DNA of 64,000 nucleotides from CAMCHP01 sp036835325 (GCA_036835325.1 DAITMF010000002.1:1-64000); one strand, 5' to 3'. Positions 51,940-60,703 are shown, counted from the stretch's first letter. Numbers and translations: made by a program. Notes: generated by a model not told the origin, from the sequence alone.

Positions 51940-54057
51940 TTAATCGACAAAAACCAGTTCACTCAGGTCAACCTTGGTCTTGAACACACCAAAGGCCACC
52001 ACGGCTTTGTTGCCGTCGAGCTCCATGACCTTGCCGCGTTGTTTGCCTCCACGTGTGAGGCGCACGGTTGAACCGACTTTGATCATTTCCTGGTTGGGCT
52101 TGATTTTCTTTTTGCCGGTCTTCCGTGCCTCGGCTTTAAGTTTGAGCTCTTCGGCTTTGCGGGCGTCTTCAATACGCGACTTCTCAACCGTAAGGTACTT
52201 CGTGATTTCGTCGTTCAGCTCTTTGTTCGTTGCACTCTTCTGGCGAAGGTCAAAACGGTCAATCCAAGCCACCAGCTTCTTACCACGTGTGAGGTAGTGG
52301 TTGTTGGCCTCCATGACGTCTTGCTGTGCCTTCAAACGGTCTTCGTACTTGGCTTGTCGACTCTCGAAATCAAGTTTGGCTCGCTGGGCGTCGGTTTCGG
52401 CCTTCAAAGCCCGTTGGTTGAGTTTTTCAAAGTGCGACTTTTCTTTTTGGAGGTCACCGATGAGCGCATCGAGTTTGACTTTTCGGTGGTCGAGCCGCGT
52501 TTTGGCATCGGCAATCAGCGCCGCGGGTATGCCGTTTATCTCAGCCACCTCGAAGGTAAATGAGCTGCCGGGTTGACCAATGTCAAGCCGGTACAATGGC
52601 GCCAATGATTCTTTGTCAAAGAGCATGCAGCCATTGATGGCGTTTTGCAACTCGGCCGCTTTCAATTTGATGTTGGCGTAGTGGGTGGTGATCACACCAA
52701 AGGCTTTCTTGCGGTAGAGCTCTTCAAAGAACACCTCGGCAAGCGCGCCGCCCAATTCGGGGTCAGAGCCGGTTCCGAATTCGTCAAGCAACAACATGCT
52801 GCGGCGGTTGGCGATTTCCAAGAAATGGCGCATGCGACGAAGTCGGTACGAGTAGGTGCTCAGCTGGTTTTCAATGCTCTGGTTGTCGCCAATGTCAGTG
52901 AGGATGTTGTGAAACACGCTCAAGCGGCTCACGGTGTCAGCCGGAATCAGTAGGCCGCATTGAAACATCACCTGCAGCAAACCAACGGTTTTAAGGGTGA
53001 CGCTTTTGCCTCCGGCATTCGGACCCGAAATCACCAGCATGCGGCTGAATTTATCGAGCTTCAGCGTCTGCGGATGCGTGGCCTGTTGGTTCTTCTTGTT
53101 GGTGAGCAGCAAAATGGGGTGGTAGGCATTCACCAAATCAACTTCCTGGTCGTCGCTTATGCCGGGCATCCTTCCGTCCATCTCAAGCGCCAATCGGGTG
53201 CGCGCATTGATGAAATCAACCCCTGTTAGCAGGGTATTCCAAGCTTCAATCAGCGGCAGGTGGTGCCGAATGTCATTGGTCAGCGCCTTTAGGATGCGGA
53301 AGATTTCGCGGCGTTCATCGTCTTTTAACGATTCCAGTTCGTAGTTGAGCGTTACGTTGGCCTCGGGTTCAAGAAAGGTGATGGTGCCCGTTTTCGATGA
53401 CCCGAGTGTTACGCCGTTCACTTTACGCTTGTGGCTGCTCATCACCGCGAGGGCACGACGTTCATTAACAAAACCTTCTTTGGTTTCGGCCAGCCAGCCT
53501 TTGTCGCCAAAGTCTTTTAGGGCTTTGTTGAAGTTGCGGTTGATTTTTCTCCGCACCGAGGCAATCTCTTGGCGAATGCGGTAGAGCTCAGGCGAGGCAT
53601 CGTCGCGCACTTGGCCGCGGTTGTCGAAGACCTTGTCAATGGCTTCGGTGATTTCAGTGGTGTACCACACGCTGTTGAAATGCTTCCAAAGGGTGGGGTA
53701 GTCGTCTTCGCGTTTATCGAAAAACACGAGCATGGCGTTGACCAAATCCGAGGCCGATGCCAAGGTGCGGAAACTGTCTTCGCGCAGCACGCTCTCACGT
53801 ATACGAAGCGTTCTGATCTCGCTGCCGAGCTCTTTGTACTCCAAGGCTGGAAACCCGTGTTCTTCGGTTCGAATGCGGCGCAATTCTTCGGTTTCGAGCA
53901 ATGCGTTTTCGACCGATTTACGGTGGGTCATCGGCGTGAGCTCTGCGGCCTGCATCCTGGCGGTATCGCCAATGCAAAAATCGTGCAGCATGATGCGGAT
54001 GAGATCGAACTCAAGGTCGTTCACCACGTGGTCATCAAAATAGTGCATCAATTGCAT
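51940..54057 (-). CDS. MutS2-like DNA ATPase lacking a Smr domain
   Basis: A roughly 705-residue MutS-family protein. The helical lever (residues 1-320) has no mismatch-recognition domain. The ATPase has Walker A GPNAGGKSVTLKT, Walker B LLLDEFGTGSDP and the His switch TTHYANIK. A coiled coil follows, then a KOW-like end (VGSTVRLTRGGKQRGKVMEL). The C-terminal Smr nuclease of standard MutS2 (about 780 residues) is absent. Role may be in recombination control or ribosome rescue, as in the family. I use the ATG at 54057; the open frame begins with GTG at 54063. It lies 13 nt after miaA in an operon. Confidence 0.85.
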   Translation of the reverse strand: MQLMHYFDDHVVNDLEFDLIRIMLHDFCIGDTARMQAAELTPMTHRKSVENALLETEELRRIRTEEHGFPALEYKELGSEIRTLRIRESVLREDSFRTLASASDLVNAMLVFFDKREDDYPTLWKHFNSVWYTTEITEAIDKVFDNRGQVRDDASPELYRIRQEIASVRRKINRNFNKALKDFGDKGWLAETKEGFVNERRALAVMSSHKRKVNGVTLGSSKTGTITFLEPEANVTLNYELESLKDDERREIFRILKALTNDIRHHLPLIEAWNTLLTGVDFINARTRLALEMDGRMPGISDDQEVDLVNAYHPILLLTNKKNQQATHPQTLKLDKFSRMLVISGPNAGGKSVTLKTVGLLQVMFQCGLLIPADTVSRLSVFHNILTDIGDNQSIENQLSTYSYRLRRMRHFLEIANRRSMLLLDEFGTGSDPELGGALAEVFFEELYRKKAFGVITTHYANIKLKAAELQNAINGCMLFDKESLAPLYRLDIGQPGSSFTFEVAEINGIPAALIADAKTRLDHRKVKLDALIGDLQKEKSHFEKLNQRALKAETDAQRAKLDFESRQAKYEDRLKAQQDVMEANNHYLTRGKKLVAWIDRFDLRQKSATNKELNDEITKYLTVEKSRIEDARKAEELKLKAEARKTGKKKIKPNQEMIKVGSTVRLTRGGKQRGKVMELDGNKAVVAFGVFKTKVDLSELVFVD

Positions 54058-54070
54058 CGTCACAAAAACC

Positions 54071-54982
54071 TTAATCGTTTACGCTTTGTTCGACGGCATA
54101 GGCAATGAGCGAATCAACTTCTCGGAAGTCAAACCAAACAATGCTGCTTTGCCGTTTGAACCAGGTGACTTGGCGCTTGGCAAAATTGCGGGTATTCTGC
54201 TGAATTAGGGCGATGGCTTCGGCTTCGCTCAGGTCGCCGTCGAAATGGGCGAAAAGCTCTTTGTAGCCTACGGTATTTAAAGCGTTTAACGAGCGGTGCG
54301 GATAGAGCCCTCGTGCTTCGTCGATGAGTCCGTTTTCAACCATGCGTTCAACGCGTTGGTTGATGCGGTCGTACATGAGTTCGCGAGGTGCGGTTAGGCC
54401 TACCCACACTGTTCTGAAGTTGCGTTCGGTTGCCGATTGCGTGCGCAGCTGTGAATAGGGCGTACCGGTGGTTAAGCACACTTCCAGGGCGCGAATCACC
54501 CGCTGCGGGTTGTGAATGTCCATGCGGTGGTAATGCTCCGGATCGCATTGTGCGAGTTGGGCCTGAAGCGCAGGCAGTCCTTCTTCGTGCAGTTGTTTGT
54601 TGAGCGCTTCGCGGATGACCGGGTTGGCCGGTAGTTCGTCAAATCCGTTTACAACGGCGTTGAGGTAGAGCCCCGAACCGCCCGCTAATACAATGGATGG
54701 GTTGTTGGCCAACCATCCATCCAAAAAATCAATGACGTCGCGTTCGTAATGACCGGCGCTGTACTCCTGATGGATGGAGAGGAAATCAACAAAGTGGTGG
54801 GTCGCCTCGGCCTGCTCTTCGCGCGTAGGCTTGGCAGTTCCAATGCTCATTTCGCGGTAAAATTGGCGTGAATCGGCCGATACGATATCGGTATTCAAAG
54901 CCTGAGCCAATCGAATGGCAGCTGCGGTTTTACCGATGGCGGTAGCACCAACAAGGGCAATGACCGTTGGGATTTTTAGCAT
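54071..54982 (-). CDS. miaA: tRNA dimethylallyltransferase
   Basis: A 303-residue MiaA that adds a dimethylallyl group to A37 of tRNAs reading U-starting codons. The P-loop is GATAIGKT, and DIVSADSRQFYREMSIGTAKP and AGGSGLYLNAVV are family signatures. The ATG at 54982 overlaps the upstream stop as ATGA; the open frame one codon earlier would begin with TTG. It lies between the pRiA4b-like gene and mutS2-like in one operon. Several GGATGGATG-type motifs lie in its middle, one pair forming a hairpin (54691-54722). Confidence 0.96.
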   Translation of the reverse strand: MLKIPTVIALVGATAIGKTAAAIRLAQALNTDIVSADSRQFYREMSIGTAKPTREEQAEATHHFVDFLSIHQEYSAGHYERDVIDFLDGWLANNPSIVLAGGSGLYLNAVVNGFDELPANPVIREALNKQLHEEGLPALQAQLAQCDPEHYHRMDIHNPQRVIRALEVCLTTGTPYSQLRTQSATERNFRTVWVGLTAPRELMYDRINQRVERMVENGLIDEARGLYPHRSLNALNTVGYKELFAHFDGDLSEAEAIALIQQNTRNFAKRQVTWFKRQSSIVWFDFREVDSLIAYAVEQSVND

Positions 54983-55557
54983 CAATAGCGTTCGTCGTCG
55001 AGGTCGTCGATGCTGCCGAATTCATCGAATTCGCCGTAGCCATCTTCGTCCATATCGTCGAGGTACGAGTCAATTTCAGGGTCTCCGGTGCGGTAGTCAT
55101 CAACTTCTTCACCGAAATCGAAGTCTTCGAACAGGTCTGACTCTTTCGATTCCTGTTCAGGAGCATCGCCAAACACCAAGGCCACCCGTGGGTAGATGGT
55201 GCTGGCAGCGGCCTTCTTAACCTCCACGAGTTCAACGTAGAATGACCACATGCGGAGGAAGTCGTACACGTATACCATTTTATCGTCGGGTTTGCCGAGC
55301 ATGCTGTCGAGTGCAACGTCAGACATCGACTTGGTTTTGTTGCTGCCGCCTTCGCTCATTTCCATTAGGCTTACCTCTTCGCCTTGCGACCATGTATCAT
55401 CGCTCATGTAAAACGAAGCCATTTCGCCTTCGTCGAAGTCGAACGCGCCCAGGATGGCCTTGTGGAGCGACTCAAAACTGTCGTCGGTAGCAATTTCAAT
55501 GTCACGGAAAACGTCTTCTTCGGTATTGATGATGACGCGAAATTTGAAAATGTTCAT
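54982..55557 (-). CDS. pRiA4b ORF-3-like protein
   Basis: A 191-residue soluble protein with the pRiA4b_ORF3 pattern: FRVIINTEEDVFRDIEI at the start, ESLHKAILGAFDFD, and VYVYDFLRMWSFYVELVEV in the middle. The last 50 residues are highly acidic (FEDFDFGEEVDDY, DDMDEDGYGEFDEF), an extension over the core family. The function of the family is unknown. It is first in the operon with miaA and mutS2, overlaps miaA by ATGA, and has a TATCTTTG -7 box. Confidence 0.82.
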   Translation of the reverse strand: MNIFKFRVIINTEEDVFRDIEIATDDSFESLHKAILGAFDFDEGEMASFYMSDDTWSQGEEVSLMEMSEGGSNKTKSMSDVALDSMLGKPDDKMVYVYDFLRMWSFYVELVEVKKAAASTIYPRVALVFGDAPEQESKESDLFEDFDFGEEVDDYRTGDPEIDSYLDDMDEDGYGEFDEFGSIDDLDDERY

Positions 55558-55586
55558 AGCGAGGAAATCTCAGCGGTTGCGCGCTG

Positions 55587-55594
55587 CAAAGATA
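55587..55594 (-). promoter_or_regulatory. -7 box TATCTTTG of the pRiA4b-miaA-mutS2 operon
   Basis: Exact TAnnTTTG match about 30 nt before the ATG at 55557. The nearest TTG lies only 13 nt upstream of the box, so the -33 element is weak. Confidence 0.4.
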
Positions 55595-55618
55595 CAGCTT
55601 CGTGTGACAAAAGTCATA

Positions 55619-55648
55619 TTGGTGCGAGGGGTGAAGCGTTTACCTTTG
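55619..55648 (+). promoter_or_regulatory. Promoter TTG-N19-TACCTTTG, predicted leaderless start
   Basis: TTG (55619-55621) and TACCTTTG (55641-55648) match the consensus exactly in sequence and spacing. The box ends only 4 nt before the ATG at 55653, so transcription should begin at or next to the start codon. Confidence 0.7.
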
Positions 55649-55652
55649 CAGT

Positions 55653-56066
55653 ATGGGATTAAAAGGAACAAAGCTCTACTCGATACTGTGGTTTAAGTGT
55701 CCGCGCTGCCACCAGGGCGACCTGTACGAGTGTAAGAATCCGTACGTGTTCAGCGAGCTGACCAACATGAAGAAGTCTTGCGACCACTGTGGCGAGAGCT
55801 TCACCCGTGAGCCGGGTTTCTACTTCGGAGCAGCGTACGTCAGCTACGCATTGACCGTTGCGCTTTGGGTTGCTGTGTTGGTGGCCTTGATGACCTTTGA
55901 TGCGATAGGTCTCATCAGTTTCGGTTTTTTTGACAATCCGTTGACCTTCATTATCAGCGGCGTGGTTTCATTGGTGCTCTTGCTGCCGCCCTTGTACCGC
56001 CTGTCGCGCAGCATTTGGATCAATTTCTTCGTCAATTACCGAGGCAAAAAAGGCCAAGAGGCCTAG
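55653..56066 (+). CDS. DUF983 membrane protein
   Basis: A 137-residue protein of the DUF983 family. A zinc-ribbon-like head has two CxxC pairs, FKCPRCHQGD and SCDHCGESF, followed by GFYFGAAYVSYALTVALW, the family's hallmark first helix, and a second membrane hairpin. DUF983 has no firm function; the paired Cys suggest metal binding. The stop shares a CTAG palindrome with the convergent DUF3810 gene. A perfect promoter ends 4 nt before the ATG, so a leaderless mRNA is expected. Confidence 0.88.
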   Translation: MGLKGTKLYSILWFKCPRCHQGDLYECKNPYVFSELTNMKKSCDHCGESFTREPGFYFGAAYVSYALTVALWVAVLVALMTFDAIGLISFGFFDNPLTFIISGVVSLVLLLPPLYRLSRSIWINFFVNYRGKKGQEA

Positions 56067-57106
56067 TGTTCGGTGTTTAACCATCCTTGCTGAATGGCGG
56101 CATTTACCAGTATGGGTGTGCGGGAATAACTTTCTATGCCTTCGTCAACGCCGTTGGCTTTGAGGTAGAGGTTATTTGCGAATTCGGCCATTCCGGGGAT
56201 GATAGGTGGGTAGTTGCGCGCATCGGCCCTTAAGCGATCGATGTCGCGTTGGAGTGCGTGTGGCAGCTCATCCATCCCAACACGAAAAGAAAGAATCACA
56301 TCAAGCCAGGCGGCATAGCGAAAGCTGGCATTTCGACTGCGCACCAATGCCAAAAAACCGATGAGGTTGCACTCGCCTTCATCGGTGACCCCATAAGCAT
56401 GGGCATACTCGTGGGCCACGATGGGGTAGCGGCGCAGCGGCAGGTAGGAAGCATCGGTATGGCATTCGCCCGAGAACGGGAAGTAAATGCCACTGATGCC
56501 CATTCGGCGCATCACACCGCCGGGTACGAGGCGCATTTTGGGGTTTCCGGGCGTCTTAAAACCTGCAGTGCTGAGCACTTCACGCACCTCAACGTGAATG
56601 GCATCGTTGATGTGGTTGGGCTGGTTGGAGTCGAAAAAAAGCGCTGTATCGGCCAAGGCGCGTGCCGATTCAGCTTCGGTGATGGCCACGCGTAGAAGTT
56701 CGGTTCCGAAGCCCGTGTTTTGCTCGTCGACTTCCAACTTTGCTTTATCAACGAAACCCGGAGCGCTGTAGTTGAACCCCCATGAGAAATAAAAAACGAT
56801 GAGCAACCATCCGAAAGCATTGGCGATTCCACGGTACCAAGGTCGGTAGAGAAAGAGTGTGCGCCGTATCCATCCGCGCAGCAAAAACAAAAAGAGAAGG
56901 CCAAACACCAGCCAAAATGCAGGGAAGGGTAACCACACCAAGCAAGCATCGACAACCCAGCGAAGCGCGCTGAAAAAGATGTTTCGGTATACGTTTTCGG
57001 TGAATTCAGGAAACCTCCGAAGCAGTACCGCCAGTACGAGTGTGCCCACCCCCAACACAAAAGGTAACCATGGGTACAATCGGGCGTATAGATGATGCAA
57101 CTTCAC
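56063..57106 (-). CDS. DUF3810 membrane zinc-protease-like protein
   Basis: A 347-residue protein of the DUF3810 family, common in Bacteroidota. Three membrane segments lie in residues 10-110 (LPFVLGVGTLVLAVLL, FPAFWLVFGLLFLFLL, IANAFGWLLIVFYFSWGF). The soluble domain has HEYAHAYGV, a HExxH zinc site, with the third ligand probably in DEGECN. A metallopeptidase role is inferred. The frame opens with GTG at 57106; no better ATG is present near the first helix. It is divergent from and close to the T9SS-tail gene at 57152. Confidence 0.8.
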   Translation of the reverse strand: MKLHHLYARLYPWLPFVLGVGTLVLAVLLRRFPEFTENVYRNIFFSALRWVVDACLVWLPFPAFWLVFGLLFLFLLRGWIRRTLFLYRPWYRGIANAFGWLLIVFYFSWGFNYSAPGFVDKAKLEVDEQNTGFGTELLRVAITEAESARALADTALFFDSNQPNHINDAIHVEVREVLSTAGFKTPGNPKMRLVPGGVMRRMGISGIYFPFSGECHTDASYLPLRRYPIVAHEYAHAYGVTDEGECNLIGFLALVRSRNASFRYAAWLDVILSFRVGMDELPHALQRDIDRLRADARNYPPIIPGMAEFANNLYLKANGVDEGIESYSRTPILVNAAIQQGWLNTEH

Positions 57107-57151
57107 ACTGCGAATTTACGTCGTTATCTTACACACCAATTGCACCGCTCT

Positions 57152-58099
57152 ATGACACTTAAAAGCCTCTTCATTTCGTCTGTTCTTTTGCTGATTTCAC
57201 CCATGTTCAGAGCACAAACGCCGTGCGATGGCATTCAAGCAGAGGTATTTGTACACCCGGTACTCACCGAACTTGTGGTGGTGAAAATCAATTACTCAGG
57301 AGCGACGCAGGTAAACTACCCTTCAGTGAGCCTCTTGCTCGGAGATGAGGTGATTGCCGAAGGCGAGACCTTCTTTTTTGCTTTGCCTCAAGGCGAGTCG
57401 TTTCACTTGCTCGAGCCCTCGGTGCAAATGGTTGAAGACCAGTCGTACGATTTCACTCTGGAATTGTACTCGGTTTTTGGCGAAACGCTCGAATGCAGTT
57501 TCGATGTCACCGATACGCCCTACGACATCAGTGCATGTTTCACGGGCGATTTGATGGTTTCGCCAATTGGCGGCGCGTCGCAAGAGATTGAGATCATTGT
57601 CACCGATGAAAACGGTTCTGATATACTCAGCGAGAACTTGGAGTTGTCATCGCAAAATCCGTTCGCTATATATTCCCTTTGCCTAGAACGCGCGTGCCAT
57701 TCGGTATCGGTTGAGGCGGTTGGAAGCACATTTGAGACCGACTACCTCGTCAGTTTCGACAGCGGCCTGACCTGGTTCAGCGGATTGTGCCCTGAAGGCG
57801 AAAGCATAACCGTTTTTGAGCTGGATGTTTGGGATGGATGCAGCTTTGTTGGCATCCGCGAAGCGATAAACGCATCAGAAGCTGCGCTTTATCCCGAAGT
57901 TGCCCTCGCAGGCAGCACCTTGCGCATGGTAAAACCGTCAACCGAAGCTTTGGCTGTGACGGTGTACAGCATGAGCGGACAGCAGCTTGCGCAACACACT
58001 ACCCCCGAATGGCAAGCGCCCCTGACCCCGGGCATTTACCTCATTCACTACGAGGCGGCCGGTTTCAGGGGCGCTCAGAAATTGCTTGTTCTTCGCTGA
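57152..58099 (+). CDS. Secreted protein with T9SS-like tail, unknown function
   Basis: A 315-residue exported protein with signal MTLKSLFISSVLLLISPMF ending RAQ. The body is beta-rich with scattered Cys pairs and no known domain. The last 70 residues look like a T9SS sorting domain (YSMSGQQLAQHTTPEWQAP, TPGIYLIHYEAAG), although the usual YPNP turn is degenerate as LYPEVA. The in-frame start 60 nt upstream is rejected because it lacks the signal. It ends directly at the convergent gene's stop (58099/58100). Confidence 0.68.
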   Translation: MTLKSLFISSVLLLISPMFRAQTPCDGIQAEVFVHPVLTELVVVKINYSGATQVNYPSVSLLLGDEVIAEGETFFFALPQGESFHLLEPSVQMVEDQSYDFTLELYSVFGETLECSFDVTDTPYDISACFTGDLMVSPIGGASQEIEIIVTDENGSDILSENLELSSQNPFAIYSLCLERACHSVSVEAVGSTFETDYLVSFDSGLTWFSGLCPEGESITVFELDVWDGCSFVGIREAINASEAALYPEVALAGSTLRMVKPSTEALAVTVYSMSGQQLAQHTTPEWQAPLTPGIYLIHYEAAGFRGAQKLLVLR

Positions 58100-59080
58100 T
58101 CAGCGCTTCACTACCTTAAAAGTATGGGCGTTGTTTTCAGTGCGGAGATTTACAAGGTAAATACCGGTTTCCAAATGGCTCACAGGAAGTGTGTATGTAC
58201 CTGAGAAATTGCCATGCGCCACGATTTTACCACTGAGGTCGTAGACATCGTAAAAAGCAATGCCGTCGTTGCCTGCGCTGAGGTTGATCACTTCGTTGGC
58301 GGTCAATGGCCATAGGCGCAATTCGTCGCGCTCAAATTCGAGGGTGTTAATGGCACCATCAGGACCGAATCGGTACACACGACCGTTTGATGGAATGGCC
58401 TCAAGGGAAACAAGGAAAAGATCTTCGAGATTGTTCGAATTAATGAATGTTGGCGATTCGGGGTTTCCTGATACAATGTAGGCGTTGGTGAAGTCACCGT
58501 CTTCAGACATTAAATCAATGTCATCGATCAAACCCGCTGTCCAACCAAATGCCAGAGCTATTTCGGGCTCCTTGATGGTGTTCGGACCATGATGCACTTC
58601 GATGACCCCGACTTCGTAAATCCAAACCTGCAAATTCATGAGGTTGTTTGCGCTACCGTTGGAGACTTCATCGTAAAAACCTGCGTTTTCCCACTGAATT
58701 TTGCAAATTCGGTTGCCCGGTGTGCCTGTGGTCGCGTAGGTAATTGGTGCAGAGAGCGTGCCCGAGTTGAAGTACTCAGGATCTGTTAAATCGGCTGTTG
58801 TACCCACAATGGCATCCACGAGAAACGATTCTTCACCGAGGCCTATGATTCCTCCCAAGAAAAAATCGTTCATGTAGGCTGTATTGGTGGTTTGGCCCAT
58901 GATTGTGATGTCAAATCCGAGAGGAACCGTGAAACTTGGGTCATCCCACGCTTCACCAATGGCATTGGTGCCGTTTTCAATTGGGGTGTACTCAGACATA
59001 AAGGTGCTGAATACAATGCCTTGTGCTTGGGCTGTTGTCAGTGCCCCTGCAAAAAGAACGGAGAGTAGTGTTTTTTTCAT
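58100..59080 (-). CDS. Secreted protein with T9SS tail, unknown function
   Basis: A 326-residue exported protein: signal MKKTLLSVLFAGALTTAQAQ, a roughly 230-residue beta-rich body (WDDPSFTVPLGFDITIMG, IEVHHGPNTI) that resembles domains found in other Bacteroidota T9SS cargo, and a C-terminal sorting domain (LRLWPLTANEVINL, then LETGIYLVNLRTE). The body motif VHHGPNTI recurs in secreted proteins but has no known role to me. A TAACTTTG -7 box at 59155-59162 may drive it, with a 65-75 nt leader that contains a GGATGGATG motif. Confidence 0.7.
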   Translation of the reverse strand: MKKTLLSVLFAGALTTAQAQGIVFSTFMSEYTPIENGTNAIGEAWDDPSFTVPLGFDITIMGQTTNTAYMNDFFLGGIIGLGEESFLVDAIVGTTADLTDPEYFNSGTLSAPITYATTGTPGNRICKIQWENAGFYDEVSNGSANNLMNLQVWIYEVGVIEVHHGPNTIKEPEIALAFGWTAGLIDDIDLMSEDGDFTNAYIVSGNPESPTFINSNNLEDLFLVSLEAIPSNGRVYRFGPDGAINTLEFERDELRLWPLTANEVINLSAGNDGIAFYDVYDLSGKIVAHGNFSGTYTLPVSHLETGIYLVNLRTENNAHTFKVVKR

Positions 59081-59154
59081 CTTTAGAGATTTTGTTGTAA
59101 GTCGAATATCACCTTGATTTTGTTACAGGATGGATGAGCATTTTCATCACATAA

Positions 59155-59162
59155 CAAAGTTA
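59155..59162 (-). promoter_or_regulatory. -7 box TAACTTTG
   Basis: Exact TAnnTTTG match upstream of the gene at 58100-59080; distance to the ATG is 74 nt. No -33 TTG is seen. Confidence 0.3.
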
Positions 59163-59171
59163 AGCAAGCCT

Positions 59172-60677
59172 TTAACGATGCACCATTAGCGTGGTGTGAA
59201 ACTTTGAACCGTTCAGTGTTACTTTCACGAAGTAGGTGCCTGGAAGCTGTGGCACAAAGCCAATCACGCCATTTTCTATAAGGCATTCGGATTCAATCAA
59301 ACGACCCGATGCATCGAACACATCTGCGCGTCCATTACCGACTACATGAATACGCAGCGCCTGCCCAATTTGTGCAGGATTTGGGTAAACGGTTGGCTGC
59401 AGATCGCCATGCGATTCGTTGACCGACTGCACACATTGAAATTCGGCATCAATTTCGGCGAAAATAGCTTCTTCAAGGGTGTAAAACGCACTCGACGTGC
59501 CAAAGCTGAAACCGTTGAAGGCTCCGTTTGTCAAGAAAATGATTCCCTTTCCGGTCGAAGGGCTGAAGTACCAATCACTAATCAATCCGTAGGCTTCGCC
59601 GGGATGGCCAATGACGTCATTCAATTCGGGGAAAACGATGTCGCCCATGGTGGTATTGGTGACGCGCTGCACGCCAAGTCCCCATTCGTTGAAGAGGTTG
59701 AAGTAGTTGTCGCCGTTGCTACCGTTGTAACTCCATACGGCGCTGTGCATAAGTTCGCGGGTGCTTGCAGTGAAGGCGGGGTTGCCATTGTGCACAAGCT
59801 CAACCGTGCCAAGGTGCAGTTGCGCCAGGGTAGCTAGCTCAAGTGCTGAGGCGCGAAGCCCACCTTGCGGCGCGAAACGGCTTCCGTTGGTTCCGGGTGC
59901 ATACCCGGGCAATGAGGGCTGGCTAGGCGCTGCGCCTTGAAAGTTATCGACCTGGGGTGTCCAGCCGCCTTGGTTTCGGTACAGCACGGCCAAATCGTCA
60001 ATGTTGGGCAAGTCAGCCACGTTGTAGCTGCAGCTCAAACCGAGCGGCTCAAACAAACGTTCGCGCATGAAAACGTCGAAGCGTTGGCCGCTAGCCGACT
60101 CCATAATGGTAGCAAGCACGCCGTAGTTCAGATTGCTGTAGGCGAAGTAAGTTCCGGGTGTTTCGGTTCGCCAGATGTTGGAGGTGAAAAAGTTGCCGTC
60201 TTCACTGAGTATTTCAGTCATCCCGGGCATGTCGTCGGTCGCGGCGTAGGTGGCATTCAAAAAGCCGTTGTAGCCGCTGCCATCTTGGATGGATGAGGTG
60301 TGCGAGACGACCATTCGCACCGTCACCATACTGTTCGGATACAGCGGGTTGCGTGCAGTAAAACCAAGGTAATCACTGATATCGGCATCCAAATCAATAA
60401 GCCCATCTTCCACCAAGAGCATCAAACCGGTTGCGGTGATGGCTTTTGAAATCGATGCAATTCGGTACTGGGTTTGATCGTTCACCGGCAAGTTTCTTGT
60501 GAAATCGCGGGCGCCGAAATGGTGCACCAAAACAGGCTCTCCATCGCAGAGTGCGACTACCGACATTCCCATCAAGTTGAACTGCTGCCCAATGGTGTTT
60601 AGCTGTTGCTCGATGCTCTGTCCGTAAGAGGGCAACAAAAAAAACGAGACGAAAAAAAATGTTGCTAGGTGTTTCAT
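59172..60677 (-). CDS. Secreted beta-lactamase-fold serine hydrolase with T9SS tail
   Basis: A 501-residue exported protein. The signal is MKHLATFFFVSFFLLPSYG. The class C beta-lactamase/PBP4-like domain has the catalytic SxxK in IASISKAITATG and the YxN in FAYSNLNYG; the third motif is probably in DVIGHPGEAYG. A T9SS domain ends it (PTVYPNPAQIGQALRI, then LPGTYFVKVTLNG). It likely acts outside the cell as an esterase or peptidase; true beta-lactam hydrolysis is only one possibility. A TACCTTGG near-match to the -7 box lies upstream (60690s). Confidence 0.85.
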   Translation of the reverse strand: MKHLATFFFVSFFLLPSYGQSIEQQLNTIGQQFNLMGMSVVALCDGEPVLVHHFGARDFTRNLPVNDQTQYRIASISKAITATGLMLLVEDGLIDLDADISDYLGFTARNPLYPNSMVTVRMVVSHTSSIQDGSGYNGFLNATYAATDDMPGMTEILSEDGNFFTSNIWRTETPGTYFAYSNLNYGVLATIMESASGQRFDVFMRERLFEPLGLSCSYNVADLPNIDDLAVLYRNQGGWTPQVDNFQGAAPSQPSLPGYAPGTNGSRFAPQGGLRASALELATLAQLHLGTVELVHNGNPAFTASTRELMHSAVWSYNGSNGDNYFNLFNEWGLGVQRVTNTTMGDIVFPELNDVIGHPGEAYGLISDWYFSPSTGKGIIFLTNGAFNGFSFGTSSAFYTLEEAIFAEIDAEFQCVQSVNESHGDLQPTVYPNPAQIGQALRIHVVGNGRADVFDASGRLIESECLIENGVIGFVPQLPGTYFVKVTLNGSKFHTTLMVHR

Positions 60678-60703
60678 GGTCGGTGTTTGCAAACCAAGGT
60701 AAC

